A stretch of 64,000 nucleotides of DNA from Pedobacter lusitanus (GCF_040026395.1 NZ_CP157278.1:3534001-3598000), one strand, 5' to 3'. Counted from the stretch's first letter, positions 39,001 through 48,262 are shown. Notes: generated by a model from the letters alone, not told the origin. Program-made: numbers and translations.

Positions 39001-39417
39001 TACATACCGGATGACTATGTAACCAATATTACAGAGCGATACAACCTCTATACCGAACTTTCCAAACTGGATGACGAATTACAGCTAAAGTCCTTCGAAA
39101 GTTCTTTAAAAGACCGCTTTGGCCCGGTTCCTAAGCCTGTAAAGACTATGTTGAATGTACTGCGTCTGCAATGGGCAGCTAAAAAACTGGGATTTGAAAA
39201 ACTGAGTTTTAAAAAAGGCGTTCTGAGAGGTTATTTTATTGCTGATAAACAATCGAACTTCTTTGATTCCCCAATATTCCATAATATACTTCATTTTGCG
39301 CAGCAACATCCCCGGATGTGTAATCTGAAAGAAGTCAAAAATACTTTAAGAATAGCATTTGAAGATTTGAAAACCGTAGATGAAGCTATTCAGATGCTGG
39401 AAATGGTTCCACAATAA
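36076..39417 (+). CDS. mfd: Transcription-repair coupling factor Mfd
   Basis: 1113 residues, normal for Mfd. The N-terminal UvrB-homology region has PDREEAAYFMADLE and GGIVDIFSF. The RNA-polymerase-interacting domain (about 430-510) includes PGDFVTHIDHGIGKYAGL. The helicase domains have Walker A GDVGFGKTE (near residue 590), the DEEQKFGV box and TATPIPRTL. The C-terminal TRCF domain is present. Mfd removes stalled RNA polymerase and recruits UvrA. The start codon is GTG at 36076. Confidence 0.97.
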   Translation: MNIRDLINRYKTDERIEALAKTLNSGKGNKLQLKGLVGSADATIAVTTYFLLHKPQLFILPDREEAAYFMADLESILEKEVLIFPSSFRKAFDFTQVDTANVLARAEVLNELNHNSSYGKIVVTYPEALAEKVINRDILEKNTLEISLGVKLGIDFINEFLVDYDFNRTEFVYEPGQFSIRGGIVDIFSFSHDLPYRIEFFGDEVESIRTFEIESQLSVEDVKTFTIIPNVQSKYLTESNINLLDYIEKDTQLWFKDVEFTLDIIKTGYKKAVELWKALPSKEKQENPDWIDPKFAFSDERMIGDIVHDFSLIEFGKQFFYKTDNVFLFDTKPQPSFNKDFNLLIHNLKENEKNGIHNFISSSSPKQTERLYAILDDIDKTAKFVPVNIQLREGFIDPRQSIAFYTDHQIFDRFYKYKLKRGYQRSQAITMKDLRDLKPGDFVTHIDHGIGKYAGLEKVEVNGKTQEMIRLVYADNDLLYVNINSLNRIAKYSGKDGTPPKMNKLGTEAWDKLKKTTKKKVKDIARDLIKLYALRKSQVGTAFDPDGYLETELEASFIYEDTPDQMKATSDVKKDMEAPHPMDRLVCGDVGFGKTEIAIRAAFKAVANGKQAAVLVPTTILALQHFKTFSGRLKEFPCRVDYINRFKTNKQIKETLAQVEEGKVDIIIGTHRLLSKDVKFKSLGIMIIDEEQKFGVSAKEKLRALRVNVDTLTLTATPIPRTLHFSLMGARDLSIMSTPPPNRQPVNTELHVFNDKLIQEAVQFELDRGGQVFFIHNRVNDLPQLGGLIQTLVPKARIGIAHGQLDGDALEDVMLDFINGEKDVLVATTIIEAGLDIPNANTIIINHAHMFGLSDLHQMRGRVGRSNKKAFCYLLSPPLSTLTSEARKRLSAIEEFSDLGSGFNIAMRDLDIRGSGNLLGAEQSGFIAEIGFEMYHKILDEAIQELKADEFKELFKDDKERPFVTFTQIDTDLELYIPDDYVTNITERYNLYTELSKLDDELQLKSFESSLKDRFGPVPKPVKTMLNVLRLQWAAKKLGFEKLSFKKGVLRGYFIADKQSNFFDSPIFHNILHFAQQHPRMCNLKEVKNTLRIAFEDLKTVDEAIQMLEMVPQ

Positions 39418-39428
39418 ATTATTTCAGG

Positions 39429-39641
39429 ATGAATCCACAATTATTAAATGATCTGGTAACCTTCAGAATGCCCTTTGGTAAATACAAAGACAAGCTGATT
39501 TGTGATCTCCCGGAATCCTATCTGATCTGGTTTAATCATAAGGGTCTGCCCCCTGGTAAACTCGGAGAGCTGATTGGTACCATGTATGAGATCAGATTAA
39601 ACGGTTTGGAATATCTGTTAAAACCATTAAAAACAAGATAA
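39429..39641 (+). CDS. DUF3820 family protein
   Basis: 70 residues. The family signature FRMPFGKYKDKLICDLPESYLIWF is clear. Small soluble protein of unknown role, sometimes called a putative quorum-sensing-regulated factor by homology. It starts 11 bp after mfd and is probably cotranscribed. Confidence 0.88.
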   Translation: MNPQLLNDLVTFRMPFGKYKDKLICDLPESYLIWFNHKGLPPGKLGELIGTMYEIRLNGLEYLLKPLKTR

Positions 39642-39679
39642 GAAATAACTGCCTGTCTATTTACCCGGCAGTCATTTCT
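39641..39679. terminator. Convergent hairpin between DUF3820 and a lipoprotein gene
   Basis: AGAAATAACTGCC pairs with GGCAGTCATTTCT over 13 positions (one mismatch), spanning both stop codons. The minus-strand tail (TTATCTTGTTTTTAA) is T-rich; the plus-strand tail is weaker. Confidence 0.55.
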
Positions 39680-40302
39680 TTGATAAAACGTAACTTATTT
39701 CCTTCCAGCTTAAAAAGCCAGTTAAAAGCAGATTCACCACAAACTTCTTCTTCATCAGGGTGTGCTTCCCTGTAAGCCTGATCAGAATTTGTTCCATATT
39801 GCAGATTCACCATATCTCCTTCAATACTGATCCGGTAAAAAGTATAGCAACTCTCATCTTTCACATGATGTTCACTGGTGACTTCCTGCTTGCTTTTCAG
39901 CTCATCCAAATCAACTGCTTTAAACAAATCACTGAAACCACCCATTTGGAAATAATCATAAATATCATTGAAGTTCTTTACAAAAAGATCCCTGCTGATA
40001 TTTCCTCCGGTTGATTTTCTTGCCAGATCAAAATCCTCGTTGACTTCATAAATTGATAAAGTACTGTCTGCTAGTGGAAAAATAAAGTATTTTTCAATTT
40101 TATTTACATCTTTATCTCCGAATGCCTGCTGCATTTGTTTCAGTTCGGCAACAATCAATTCTCTTTGATCAGGATTAATTGCTGCATCCTGCAGCCCTTT
40201 ATTTTTAGCAGAACCGGAACTGTTTTCTCCTGTTCCATTTTTTTGATTACAGGAGGCAGAAAGCAATACAAACAGCAAAAGGAAATAAGCTAATTTATTC
40301 AT
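39661..40302 (-). CDS. Hypothetical lipoprotein
   Basis: 213 residues with a lipobox (LLSASC, Cys18). After a Gly/Ser/Lys linker the soluble domain contains LKQMQQAFGDKDVNKIEKYFIFP and ESAFNWLFKLEGNKLRFI; the fold looks like a small alpha+beta NTF2/SnoaL-type cone, a guess from the pattern only. It lies 6 bp after cdsA. No function assigned. Confidence 0.8.
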   Translation of the reverse strand: MNKLAYFLLLFVLLSASCNQKNGTGENSSGSAKNKGLQDAAINPDQRELIVAELKQMQQAFGDKDVNKIEKYFIFPLADSTLSIYEVNEDFDLARKSTGGNISRDLFVKNFNDIYDYFQMGGFSDLFKAVDLDELKSKQEVTSEHHVKDESCYTFYRISIEGDMVNLQYGTNSDQAYREAHPDEEEVCGESAFNWLFKLEGNKLRFIKEMTAG

Positions 40303-40308
40303 CAGATA

Positions 40309-41118
40309 CTATTTTAAAACCAGGTATAAATAGGCAAAAACAACCGGAGCAGCTATTAATAAGCCATCAAATCTATCCAGTAAACCACCATGGCCTGGTA
40401 AAAGTGTACCAGAGTCTTTTGCATTCAGACTCCTTTTAAGCATGGATTCCACCAAATCTCCCAAAGTACCAAAACTTACGATTAAGATGGCCATTCCAGC
40501 CCAGACCAACACGGATATTTCGGTAAAAAACAAAGAAATAATATAAGAAACCACCAGGCTTGTAAACATACCGCCAAAGAAACCTTCCCAGGTTTTTTTC
40601 GGAGAATGACGTTCAAATAATTTATGACTTCCCAGTTTTCTGCCAAATAAATAAGCACCGGTATCACTAGCCCACAATAAAAGCAGAAAAGCCAGTGGCA
40701 AATGATAATTATGTGTTGTCCAGTCCTGTATAAATGCTAGTGAATAGAAAAAACAGAAAGGTACTGTCACATAGACAAATCCCACAAAAGTATAGGCAAT
40801 ATTGCCGAAAGGAATTTTATCCTTCTTGTATAATTCACCTAAAAACACAGCAGATACCAGCGGAATAAGTAACAATAAATACTTTGTTTCAAACTGATAT
40901 AAATGATAACCAGCTGTAATTAAAAATATCAATGCACTTACAACCAGACCAATGTTACGATGGGGTCTGATCCCGGAAGTTTTAACCAGTTTATAAAATT
41001 CTGCGAGCGAAAAAACGCTTAAAAGCAGATAGAAGAAAGTAAAAGTATAGGCCCCCAGAAAAATGGAACCCAACATAACAATCGTAAAAAAAAATGCCGT
41101 TATTGCTCTGGTTTTCAT
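40309..41118 (-). CDS. cdsA: Phosphatidate cytidylyltransferase
   Basis: 269 residues, polytopic with about eight TM helices. The CDP-alcohol signature is seen in the C-terminal third: SPKKTWEGFFGGM and GDLVESMLKRSLNAKDSGTLLPGHGGLLDRFDGL, with the conserved Lys/Asp residues. It makes CDP-diacylglycerol for phospholipid synthesis, upstream of psd in the pathway. Its start overlaps the DUF2007 stop by 4 bp. Confidence 0.95.
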   Translation of the reverse strand: MKTRAITAFFFTIVMLGSIFLGAYTFTFFYLLLSVFSLAEFYKLVKTSGIRPHRNIGLVVSALIFLITAGYHLYQFETKYLLLLIPLVSAVFLGELYKKDKIPFGNIAYTFVGFVYVTVPFCFFYSLAFIQDWTTHNYHLPLAFLLLLWASDTGAYLFGRKLGSHKLFERHSPKKTWEGFFGGMFTSLVVSYIISLFFTEISVLVWAGMAILIVSFGTLGDLVESMLKRSLNAKDSGTLLPGHGGLLDRFDGLLIAAPVVFAYLYLVLK

Positions 41119-41324
41119 TCTGTTTCTGTAGAATTTATATAAGCTTCAGCGGCATCAAAATCCTTTTGACTAACCAATACTTCAATGATACCGAAAGTCT
41201 GATAAGAAGAATCTTTTTTATTCATAACTACCGCTGCAATATCATTCTCTATTAATCCCTGTTTAATAATCTCTGCTGTTACAGGATTTTCTGTGGTATA
41301 AACCTTAACCCAATTGTTCTCCAT
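41115..41324 (-). CDS. DUF2007 (putative signal-transducing) protein
   Basis: 69 residues. The pattern NWVKVYTTENPVTAEIIKQGLIENDIAAVVMNKKDSS is typical for DUF2007, a PII-like ferredoxin fold. Located between the CPBP protease gene (20-bp overlap) and cdsA (4-bp overlap), so all three are tightly coupled. Function unknown; regulation of lipid synthesis is one possibility. Confidence 0.88.
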   Translation of the reverse strand: MENNWVKVYTTENPVTAEIIKQGLIENDIAAVVMNKKDSSYQTFGIIEVLVSQKDFDAAEAYINSTETE

Positions 41325-42237
41325 CGTTCGCTGTGGTTTTGTTTTTTAAATACTTAAATAAAAAGATGCTCAAAATTAAACTAATAACATATCCATACCA
41401 TGGAAAATTTGAAGAATTATCAGCTTCAGTCAAAGGAATATTATGTTTTTGCAGGTACCAGGCAACACTAACTGCATAAGCATTGTTTAAAAAATGAGCC
41501 AGCATCGCGTACCATAAACTTCCTGTCCATAAATAGATATACCCAAAAGCTGCTCCAAGGAATAATCTTGGAAAAAAACCAAAAAACTGGAGATGTATTG
41601 CACTAAAAATAAAAGCAGAAATCCATATAGCTACATGTGGATTCTTAAACATTCTGGTAAATGATCTTTGTACACCTCCTCTGAAAATAAGTTCTTCTCC
41701 TATAGCCGGAATCAAAGCAATGACCAGAATATTGATTAAAAAGTCAAAAACATTATTAGTTTTTAATAATAAAATTGTCATTTTCATTGCTTCATCTTCT
41801 TTATTTCTCATCCAGTTCTCAACTGGTTTCAGAAAATCAGGAAGTATCATTTTCTGATTAGCCAGTCCAACCCATTCCATAATCGGCATAGAACAAAGCA
41901 TGATCATAAACACTAAAAAAAGAAATGAAATTTTAGGTTTAATGAATCCATAAAAATTGCTGACTTTTCTTTTTTCCGTCCATGCAAGCATTAATGGCGG
42001 TAAAATGAACATACAGCCTGTAGTTAAAACCTGTGATACTTTAAGTACAGCAATAGCAGTTGCATCTCCACCTGTCAGTAAATCAGCATTGCCCAGGCCA
42101 TCAAAACCATAAACACCAAGTATGACTGCCAGACTAAGAACAGAACCAATAATCAAACCTATTATAGCGTAACAGAGAATCATAAGTAACTGTATATAAG
42201 CTCCCTTCTCTTCAGGCTCGTTGTAAATGAAATTCAT
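41305..42237 (-). CDS. CPBP family intramembrane metalloprotease
   Basis: 310 residues from the ATG at 42237; a longer in-frame start at 42348 would overlap dusB, and its extra residues do not resemble the family. About eight TM helices. Protease motifs: GEELIFRGGVQR (motif 1 with EE and R), FSAIHLQFFGF (motif 2 His) and MLAHFLNNAYA (motif 3 His/Asn). Such enzymes cleave membrane proteins or process prenylated or peptide substrates; substrate unknown. Confidence 0.9.
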   Translation of the reverse strand: MNFIYNEPEEKGAYIQLLMILCYAIIGLIIGSVLSLAVILGVYGFDGLGNADLLTGGDATAIAVLKVSQVLTTGCMFILPPLMLAWTEKRKVSNFYGFIKPKISFLFLVFMIMLCSMPIMEWVGLANQKMILPDFLKPVENWMRNKEDEAMKMTILLLKTNNVFDFLINILVIALIPAIGEELIFRGGVQRSFTRMFKNPHVAIWISAFIFSAIHLQFFGFFPRLFLGAAFGYIYLWTGSLWYAMLAHFLNNAYAVSVAWYLQKHNIPLTEADNSSNFPWYGYVISLILSIFLFKYLKNKTTANDGEQLG

Positions 42238-42253
42238 TATTGGGAATAGTTTG

Positions 42254-42261
42254 TACCTTTG
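42254..42261 (+). promoter_or_regulatory. -7 box TACCTTTG for dusB
   Basis: An exact TAnnTTTG match in the 53-bp gap between the CPBP and dusB genes, with a predicted leader of about 25 nt. Confidence 0.45.
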
Positions 42262-42290
42262 TGTTTTAATTTTGGATTGAAGATAGAAAA

Positions 42291-43298
42291 ATGTCTGTAA
42301 AGATAGGAAATATTGACCTGGGAGAGTTCCCTTTATTACTTGCACCAATGGAAGATGTAAGTGATCCGCCTTTTCGTTTTGTTTGTAAACAAAGTGGGGT
42401 GGATATGATGTATACAGAATTCATCTCTTCCGAAGGATTGATACGTGATGCTGCAAAAAGCAGACAGAAGCTGGATATTTTTGAATATGAAAGACCTATT
42501 GGTATCCAGATTTTTGGAAGCGAGATTTCCACTATGCAGGAAGCTACAGAGATTGCTACTCTGGCTAAACCAGATCTTATCGATATCAATTATGGCTGTC
42601 CTGTTAAACAGGTAGCCTGTAAAGGGGCAGGTTCAGCTCTTTTACAGGATATAGATAAAATGGTTAAAATGACTGAAGCTGTCGTAAAAGCTACGCATTT
42701 ACCAGTTACAGTTAAAACCAGATTAGGCTGGGATGATAACACAAAAAATGTAGATATAGTAGCTGAAAGATTACAGGATATCGGAATAAAGGCGCTGACC
42801 ATTCATGGCAGAACAAGATCTCAGATGTACAAAGGAGAAGCGGACTGGCGTATGATCAGGGAGATAAAAAGAAATCCCCGGATTAAGATTCCCATTTTCG
42901 GTAACGGAGATGTTGACAGCCCTCAGAAAGCACTGGACTGGCGCAGAGAATTTGAAGTTGACGGAATCATGATAGGCAGGGCAGCCATTGGTTATCCATG
43001 GATTTTCAGAGAAATCGCTCATTTCTTTAAGACCGGAGAAAAACTTGCCGGTCCTACTGTTGCGGAAAGAGTTGCCGTTTGCAGAGTCCATTTAGATAAA
43101 TCTATTGCCTGGAAAGGTCCGAAGGTAGGTATATTTGAAATGAGACGCCATTATGCTAATTATTTCAAAGGCTTACCTGATTTCAAGAATTATAGAATGT
43201 TATTGGTAAAAGAGGATAATATTGAAATAATTCATGCTATTTTAGACGAAGTGGCAGATAAATATCATCACCTGCTCCTGGAAGGAGAAATGGCTTGA
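42291..43298 (+). CDS. dusB: tRNA-dihydrouridine synthase
   Basis: 335 residues. FMN-binding TIM barrel with LAPMEDVSDPPFR at the start, the catalytic-cysteine motif DINYGCPVKQVACKGAGSALL, TVKTRLGW and the C-terminal ALTIHGRTRSQMYKGEADW and GIMIGRAAIGYPWIF. It reduces uridine to dihydrouridine in tRNA loops using NADPH. A single-gene unit followed by apaG. Confidence 0.95.
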   Translation: MSVKIGNIDLGEFPLLLAPMEDVSDPPFRFVCKQSGVDMMYTEFISSEGLIRDAAKSRQKLDIFEYERPIGIQIFGSEISTMQEATEIATLAKPDLIDINYGCPVKQVACKGAGSALLQDIDKMVKMTEAVVKATHLPVTVKTRLGWDDNTKNVDIVAERLQDIGIKALTIHGRTRSQMYKGEADWRMIREIKRNPRIKIPIFGNGDVDSPQKALDWRREFEVDGIMIGRAAIGYPWIFREIAHFFKTGEKLAGPTVAERVAVCRVHLDKSIAWKGPKVGIFEMRRHYANYFKGLPDFKNYRMLLVKEDNIEIIHAILDEVADKYHHLLLEGEMA

Positions 43299-43342
43299 TT
43301 TTTGAAAACCACTTAATCAATTAGACTACAATTTATAATACA

Positions 43343-43729
43343 ATGGTTACAGCGATTACACAAGGCGTTAAGATTTCGGTAGATACGGTGTATCAGGAAG
43401 AATATTCCAATCCTGAGAAAGAACATTTTATGTTTGCTTACCAGATTTCTGTAGAAAATCTGTCAGATTACGCTATACAATTAATGCGCCGTCAATGGTT
43501 CATATTTGACTCAAATGGTACTCAGCGTGAAGTTGAAGGAGAAGGAGTAGTAGGTATACAACCTGTTATCGAACCCGGAGAAAGTTATTCTTATGTTTCA
43601 GGATGTAATTTAACCACAGATATGGGGTCAATGTCAGGAAACTACCTGATGCACCGTATGGTTGATGAAAGTGATTTTACAGTTGATATTCCTGAATTTC
43701 AACTCATTGTACCCTACCGCTTAAATTAG
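43343..43729 (+). CDS. apaG: ApaG domain protein
   Basis: 128 residues, typical ApaG size. Immunoglobulin-like fold signature with YQISVENLSDYAIQLMRRQWFI, GEGVVGIQPVIEPGESYSYVSG and MSGNY. Linked by homology to Co2+/Mg2+ efflux phenotypes and diadenosine tetraphosphate metabolism; the mechanism is not known. Its end overlaps the convergent zinc-peptidase gene by 4 bp. Confidence 0.93.
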   Translation: MVTAITQGVKISVDTVYQEEYSNPEKEHFMFAYQISVENLSDYAIQLMRRQWFIFDSNGTQREVEGEGVVGIQPVIEPGESYSYVSGCNLTTDMGSMSGNYLMHRMVDESDFTVDIPEFQLIVPYRLN

Positions 43730-44421
43730 TTTTTATTTCTTCCGAATAACATGGATGCATAATATATTAAATTAGCCAATGCACCCAGTGCGGCTACCAC
43801 ATAGGTCATTGCTGCCCACCATAAAGCATCCTTGGCCTGTGAATTTTCTTCCTGACTATGCATAACAACCTGGTTGTTTTTAAGCCATATCAGAGCTCTT
43901 TTACTGGCATCAAATTCTATCGGAAGTGTAATAAAACTAAAAATGGTTATCAGTAAAAGTCCGGCAACACCAATTCCCAATACAAAAGGATTACCGGTAA
44001 AACCTATCAGTAAAATACCTATAATCAATACCCACTGCAAAAGATTGGAAGATATACTGACTACCGGAACCATATTTGTTCTGAATTGCAGCCAGTGATA
44101 AGATTTGGCATGCTGAACAGCATGTCCGCATTCATGTGCAGCTACTGCTGCGGCTGCAACACTTCGCCCGTAATAAACATCTGTACTAAGATTAACTGTT
44201 TTATCAGCCGGGTTATAATGATCTGTTAATTGTCCGTCAGCATTCATTACCCTCACATCATAAATACCATTATCATGAAGCATTTTCTCCGCAACTTCCC
44301 TTCCTGAAAATCCTGAATTTAATTGCATTTCTGCATATCTCGAAAATTTATGTCTGAACTTCCATTGCACAAACATGCTTAGAATCAGTATCGGAATTAT
44401 AAAAAACAAATAGGTTCCCAT
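43726..44421 (-). CDS. Membrane zinc metallopeptidase (YugP-like)
   Basis: 231 residues. N-terminal TM helix (4-20), zinc site HECGH at 96-100 within VAAHECGHAVQHAKSY, then three more TM helices (about 108-145 and 200-225). The arrangement matches the YugP/Zn_peptidase_2 family of integral-membrane peptidases with an inward-facing site. Physiological substrate unknown. Confidence 0.9.
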   Translation of the reverse strand: MGTYLFFIIPILILSMFVQWKFRHKFSRYAEMQLNSGFSGREVAEKMLHDNGIYDVRVMNADGQLTDHYNPADKTVNLSTDVYYGRSVAAAAVAAHECGHAVQHAKSYHWLQFRTNMVPVVSISSNLLQWVLIIGILLIGFTGNPFVLGIGVAGLLLITIFSFITLPIEFDASKRALIWLKNNQVVMHSQEENSQAKDALWWAAMTYVVAALGALANLIYYASMLFGRNKN

Positions 44422-44740
44422 CTCTTAATATCACATTTTACTAAATGTACATAACTCAAAAATTGTTCCTATAATTCTCTATTCCAATAATTTTTAAATG
44501 AAATCCACATAATTAAATTAAAACAGATGATTTAAATTAACAAACACTCTTTACAGTTAATAAATTAATTAACCATTAAAAAATTACACGCTATATCTCT
44601 TAAAATAATCAGTTTATTTTTTGTAAAAATATTTTATGTCTTATAAAAACTTCATAAAATCCACAATTTACACAGATTATAATACTAAAATACTTGTTAA
44701 AATCGTTTATATTATAGATTTTTGATAAAAAAATTAGTAA
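44422..44740. other. AT-rich intergenic region upstream of rmuC
   Basis: 319 bp with no ORF, terminator or RNA that I can recognise. It is extremely AT-rich (several stretches of 25-30 bp with almost no G or C) and contains AAATCCACA twice (44501-44509 and 44657-44665), each two mismatches from a DnaA box. Probably promoter DNA for rmuC and the peptidase gene. Confidence 0.6.
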
Positions 44741-46063
44741 ATGAACATTGTCATTATAGTATTACTCGCCATTGTTATCCTTTTCCTTTTTTTAATTCTG
44801 TTAAAAAAACCAGGAGTGGCCGATAACCAAAAAGATCTTCTTTGTTTAAAAGAAGCCGAACATGATAAGATTTTATCTTATTACAAAGAAGAAAAACAAA
44901 ATCTGGAAGATGAACTTATCGATTTGCGTAAAGGGTTTATGGACGAAAGAAGCCGTGCTGTAAAAGCAGAAGAAATGCTGAAAGCACAGCTCGATAAACA
45001 AACAGAACAGGAAAAATACATAGCCGAGCTTCAGCAAAAATTCCAGCTGGAATTTGAACATATTGCCAATAAGATCCTAGAAGAAAAGTCATCAAAATTC
45101 ACAGCAAACAATAAGGCTAACATGGATCTCATTTTAAGCCCGCTGAAGGAAAATATAAAAGCATTTGAGGAAAAGGTTGACCGGGTATACAAAGCGGAGT
45201 CTGATGAGCGGAATATACTCAAGGGAGCAATTTCACAGCTCATGGATCAGAGCAGACAAATACAGGAAGATGCCAATAATCTGACCAAAGCACTCAAAGG
45301 CGATAATAAAAAACAAGGTAACTGGGGGGAAATTATTCTGGAAAGAGTACTGGAACGTTCAGGATTGGTTAAAGACCAGGAATATCGCATACAATCCAGT
45401 TTTAGTACTTCCAGCGGCAACAGGGTACAGCCAGATGTAATAATTGATCTGCCGGAAGATAAACACATTGTAGTGGACTCTAAAGTCTCTCTGATTGCCT
45501 ATGAAAAATATGTAACTGCAGAAACAGAAGAAGAAAGAGAAATATTTGTTAAGCAGCATCTGCTCTCCTTAAAAAATCACGTACAGGATTTGTCAGGTAA
45601 AAACTATCAGGCGCTTTATCAAATCAATTCACCTGATTTTGTTTTACTTTTTATCCCTATAGAATCTTCATTTGGTATTGCTGTACAAAAAGATGCCGAA
45701 CTATTCAACTATGCCTGGGAAAGAAAAGTAGTGATCGTAAGTCCTTCAACTTTACTGGCCACATTACGTACAATTTCAAGTATCTGGAAGCAGGAAAGAC
45801 AAAATAGAAACGTATTGGAAATTGCCCGGTTAAGTGGTAGTATGTACGATAAATTTGTTGGTTTCATCACTGATATGGAAAGTATCGGACGAAACATCCG
45901 TCAAAGTCAGGATGCCTATGACAAAGCCATAGGAAAATTATCAGCAGGTACAGGAAATCTGGCTGTTACCGCAGATAAAATAAAAAAACTGGGTGCAAAA
46001 ACCACGAAACAGATTGATCGTAAATTTTTAGACCCAGCTTTAATAGACGATGAAATCCTATAA
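44741..46063 (+). CDS. rmuC: DNA recombination protein RmuC
   Basis: 440 residues. N-terminal TM helix (about 3-24), coiled coil (about 30-175), then the RmuC nuclease-fold domain with NWGEIILERVLERSGL, VQPDVIIDLPEDKHIVVDSKVSL and VLLFIPIESSFGIAVQKD. E. coli RmuC limits recombination at inverted repeats. The end overlaps the convergent thiL gene by 6 bp. Confidence 0.94.
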   Translation: MNIVIIVLLAIVILFLFLILLKKPGVADNQKDLLCLKEAEHDKILSYYKEEKQNLEDELIDLRKGFMDERSRAVKAEEMLKAQLDKQTEQEKYIAELQQKFQLEFEHIANKILEEKSSKFTANNKANMDLILSPLKENIKAFEEKVDRVYKAESDERNILKGAISQLMDQSRQIQEDANNLTKALKGDNKKQGNWGEIILERVLERSGLVKDQEYRIQSSFSTSSGNRVQPDVIIDLPEDKHIVVDSKVSLIAYEKYVTAETEEEREIFVKQHLLSLKNHVQDLSGKNYQALYQINSPDFVLLFIPIESSFGIAVQKDAELFNYAWERKVVIVSPSTLLATLRTISSIWKQERQNRNVLEIARLSGSMYDKFVGFITDMESIGRNIRQSQDAYDKAIGKLSAGTGNLAVTADKIKKLGAKTTKQIDRKFLDPALIDDEIL

Positions 46064-47098
46064 CTTAAAAGCACTCCATCCCTGTGCTTTCAGTTCATGA
46101 ACCACATTTGATTTAGAAATCATTTTACAGCCTGATGCTTTCTCAGTAATATGTCCAATGACGGTAATATCCACATCATGCTTTAATTTTGTATAATCAT
46201 CCTGTTTGATCGTGAACAGCAATTCATAGTCTTCTCCACCGTTTAAAGCACAAACAGTTGGATCCAGACCAAGTTCTCTTGCAGTTTCATAAGTCATCGG
46301 ATCAATAGGAAATTTATCTTCATACATGGTACAGCCTTTTTCAGATTGCTTGCAGATATGCATAATTTCAGAAGCCAGCCCGTCAGATACATCAATCATT
46401 GATGTCGGTATAATTTTCATCTGAGCCAGTAAATCCACTATATCCCTTCTTCCTTCAGGTTTAAGCTGTCTCTCAATAATATAATCTTTACCCTCCAGAT
46501 CAGGCTGAATATTAGGATTTTCCAGGAATATCTGTTTTTCTCTTTCCAGAATCTGAAGACCTACATAGGCACCGCCCAAATCGCCGGAAACACAGATTAA
46601 ATCACCTTCATTTGCACCATTTCTGTAGCAGATATCCTCTTTTGCAGCATAACCTATACTCGTTACACTCAATACTAATCCCTGTTTACTTGAAGAAGTA
46701 TCCCCCCCAATTAAATCAATATTAAACTTATTACAGGCCAGTTCTATTCCTTTATAAATTTCTTCAACAGCTTCCAGCGGAAATTTACTGGAAACACCAA
46801 TAGAAACTGTGATCTGGGTGGCTACTCCATTCATAGCATAAATATCACTCAGATTAACCTGTACGGCCTTATAACCAAGGTGCATTAAGGGTACATAAGC
46901 CAGGTCAAAATGAATTCCTTCCAGTAATAAATCTGTAGAAATCAATACTTCTTTATCACCCGAATGCAGTACTGCAGCATCATCACCAATTCCTTTGACA
47001 CTGCTTTCATGTCTTATTTTGAAATTATTGGTCAGGTGATCAATCAGACCAAATTCACCTAATTCACCTAACTCTGTACGTTCTTTATTTTCAAACAT
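46058..47098 (-). CDS. thiL: Thiamine-monophosphate kinase
   Basis: 346 residues, usual ThiL length. Metal/ATP motif KGIGDDAAVL near the N-terminus, DLIGGDTSSS, a substrate region with MIDVSDGLASEIMHI, and NGGEDYELLFTI near the C-terminus. It phosphorylates thiamine phosphate to the diphosphate. The N-terminus has a local ELGELGE repeat that is genuine coding sequence. It follows nadA by 44 bp, and a hairpin (47118-47141) lies between. Confidence 0.95.
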   Translation of the reverse strand: MFENKERTELGELGEFGLIDHLTNNFKIRHESSVKGIGDDAAVLHSGDKEVLISTDLLLEGIHFDLAYVPLMHLGYKAVQVNLSDIYAMNGVATQITVSIGVSSKFPLEAVEEIYKGIELACNKFNIDLIGGDTSSSKQGLVLSVTSIGYAAKEDICYRNGANEGDLICVSGDLGGAYVGLQILEREKQIFLENPNIQPDLEGKDYIIERQLKPEGRRDIVDLLAQMKIIPTSMIDVSDGLASEIMHICKQSEKGCTMYEDKFPIDPMTYETARELGLDPTVCALNGGEDYELLFTIKQDDYTKLKHDVDITVIGHITEKASGCKMISKSNVVHELKAQGWSAFKL

Positions 47099-47142
47099 TT
47101 TTTTCTATACTAATTTTAACCGGCGGAATCTCCGTTCGGTTT

Positions 47143-48135
47143 CTACAATCCAAGACTTGCTGAAATTTCCAGCATTCTTTCAATCGGTTTTCTTGCTTCT
47201 GTTATAATATGCTCAGGAACAGTCACTTCAGGAGATCCGTTTTTCAAACACAGATACAATTTTTCTAAAGTATTTCTTTTCATATACGGGCAGTCATTAC
47301 AAGCACAATTATTATTCGGTGGTGCCGGAATAAATGTTTTTGTAGGATTTGCCTTTTCCATCTGGTGGATTATACCACTTTCAGTAGCTACTATAAATTC
47401 TTTTGCATCACTTTTGATAGAATAATTTAACAAACCTGTAGTAGATCCGATATAATCAGCCATCTGCAATACTGCTTCTTCACATTCCGGATGCGCAATA
47501 AATTTCGCATTCGGATGACGTTCTTTAAGCTTTGTTATTTTCTCTCTTGAAAATATCTCATGAACCATACAGGCACCATTCCACAATACCAGATCTCTGC
47601 CGGTTTTCTTTGCTACCCAGGCTCCAAGATTTTTATCCGGACCAAAAATAATTTTCTGCTCTTTTGGCAGGCTTTCTACAATTTGGACTGCATTCGTTGA
47701 AGTACAAACGATATCACTCATCGCTTTTAATTCTGCTGTGCAGTTTACATAGGTAATTACCAGGTGATCCGGGTATTTTTCTTTAAATTTTTTAAACAAA
47801 TGTGGTGGACAACTATCAGCTAATGAGCACCCTGCCTTTAAATCCGGTAATAAAACCTTTTTTTCCGGAGAGAGGATTTTAGCTGTTTCTGCCATAAAAT
47901 GCACTCCTGCAAACACAATCACATCAGCCTCTGTTCTGGCGGCTTCCTGCGAAAGACCCAAACTATCCCCTATATAGTCCGCAACATCCTGTATATCAGG
48001 ATCTTGATAGTAATGTGCAAGGATTATTGCATTTTTCTCTTTTTTTAACTTTTCAATTTCCGCAAAAAGATCAAGTGTTGGGTCGATACTTTCTTCTACA
48101 AATCCTCTTCTGTTCAATTCTTCTAAGGTATCCAT
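47143..48135 (-). CDS. nadA: Quinolinate synthase A
   Basis: 330 residues from the ATG at 48135; a TTG two codons upstream is also possible. The 4Fe-4S cysteines are visible: [11 protein letters not shown] region, [18 protein letters not shown] and the C-terminal [29 protein letters not shown] identifies the family. It condenses iminoaspartate with dihydroxyacetone phosphate in NAD synthesis. Divergent from nadB, which makes its substrate. Confidence 0.95.
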   Translation of the reverse strand: MDTLEELNRRGFVEESIDPTLDLFAEIEKLKKEKNAIILAHYYQDPDIQDVADYIGDSLGLSQEAARTEADVIVFAGVHFMAETAKILSPEKKVLLPDLKAGCSLADSCPPHLFKKFKEKYPDHLVITYVNCTAELKAMSDIVCTSTNAVQIVESLPKEQKIIFGPDKNLGAWVAKKTGRDLVLWNGACMVHEIFSREKITKLKERHPNAKFIAHPECEEAVLQMADYIGSTTGLLNYSIKSDAKEFIVATESGIIHQMEKANPTKTFIPAPPNNNCACNDCPYMKRNTLEKLYLCLKNGSPEVTVPEHIITEARKPIERMLEISASLGL

Positions 48136-48253
48136 TTTCAACGTTTCAATAATTAATAATTATTTAATATAAATAGATTTCTATTGTTTATTAGTGTGTT
48201 AGTAATGTTTGTAACTCTGGGATTTTTATTCGTTTTTATAACTTGTTCTATAC

Positions 48254-48262
48254 TTATCCACA
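48254..48262 (+). promoter_or_regulatory. DnaA box TTATCCACA
   Basis: A perfect match to the consensus TTATNCACA in the nadA-nadB gap. Confidence 0.6.

Noticed and set aside
44422..44740. AT-rich rmuC upstream region as the origin
   Set aside because: Only DnaA-box-like sequences with two mismatches (AAATCCACA twice); the nadA-nadB gap has a perfect box and coincides better with the strand-composition change.
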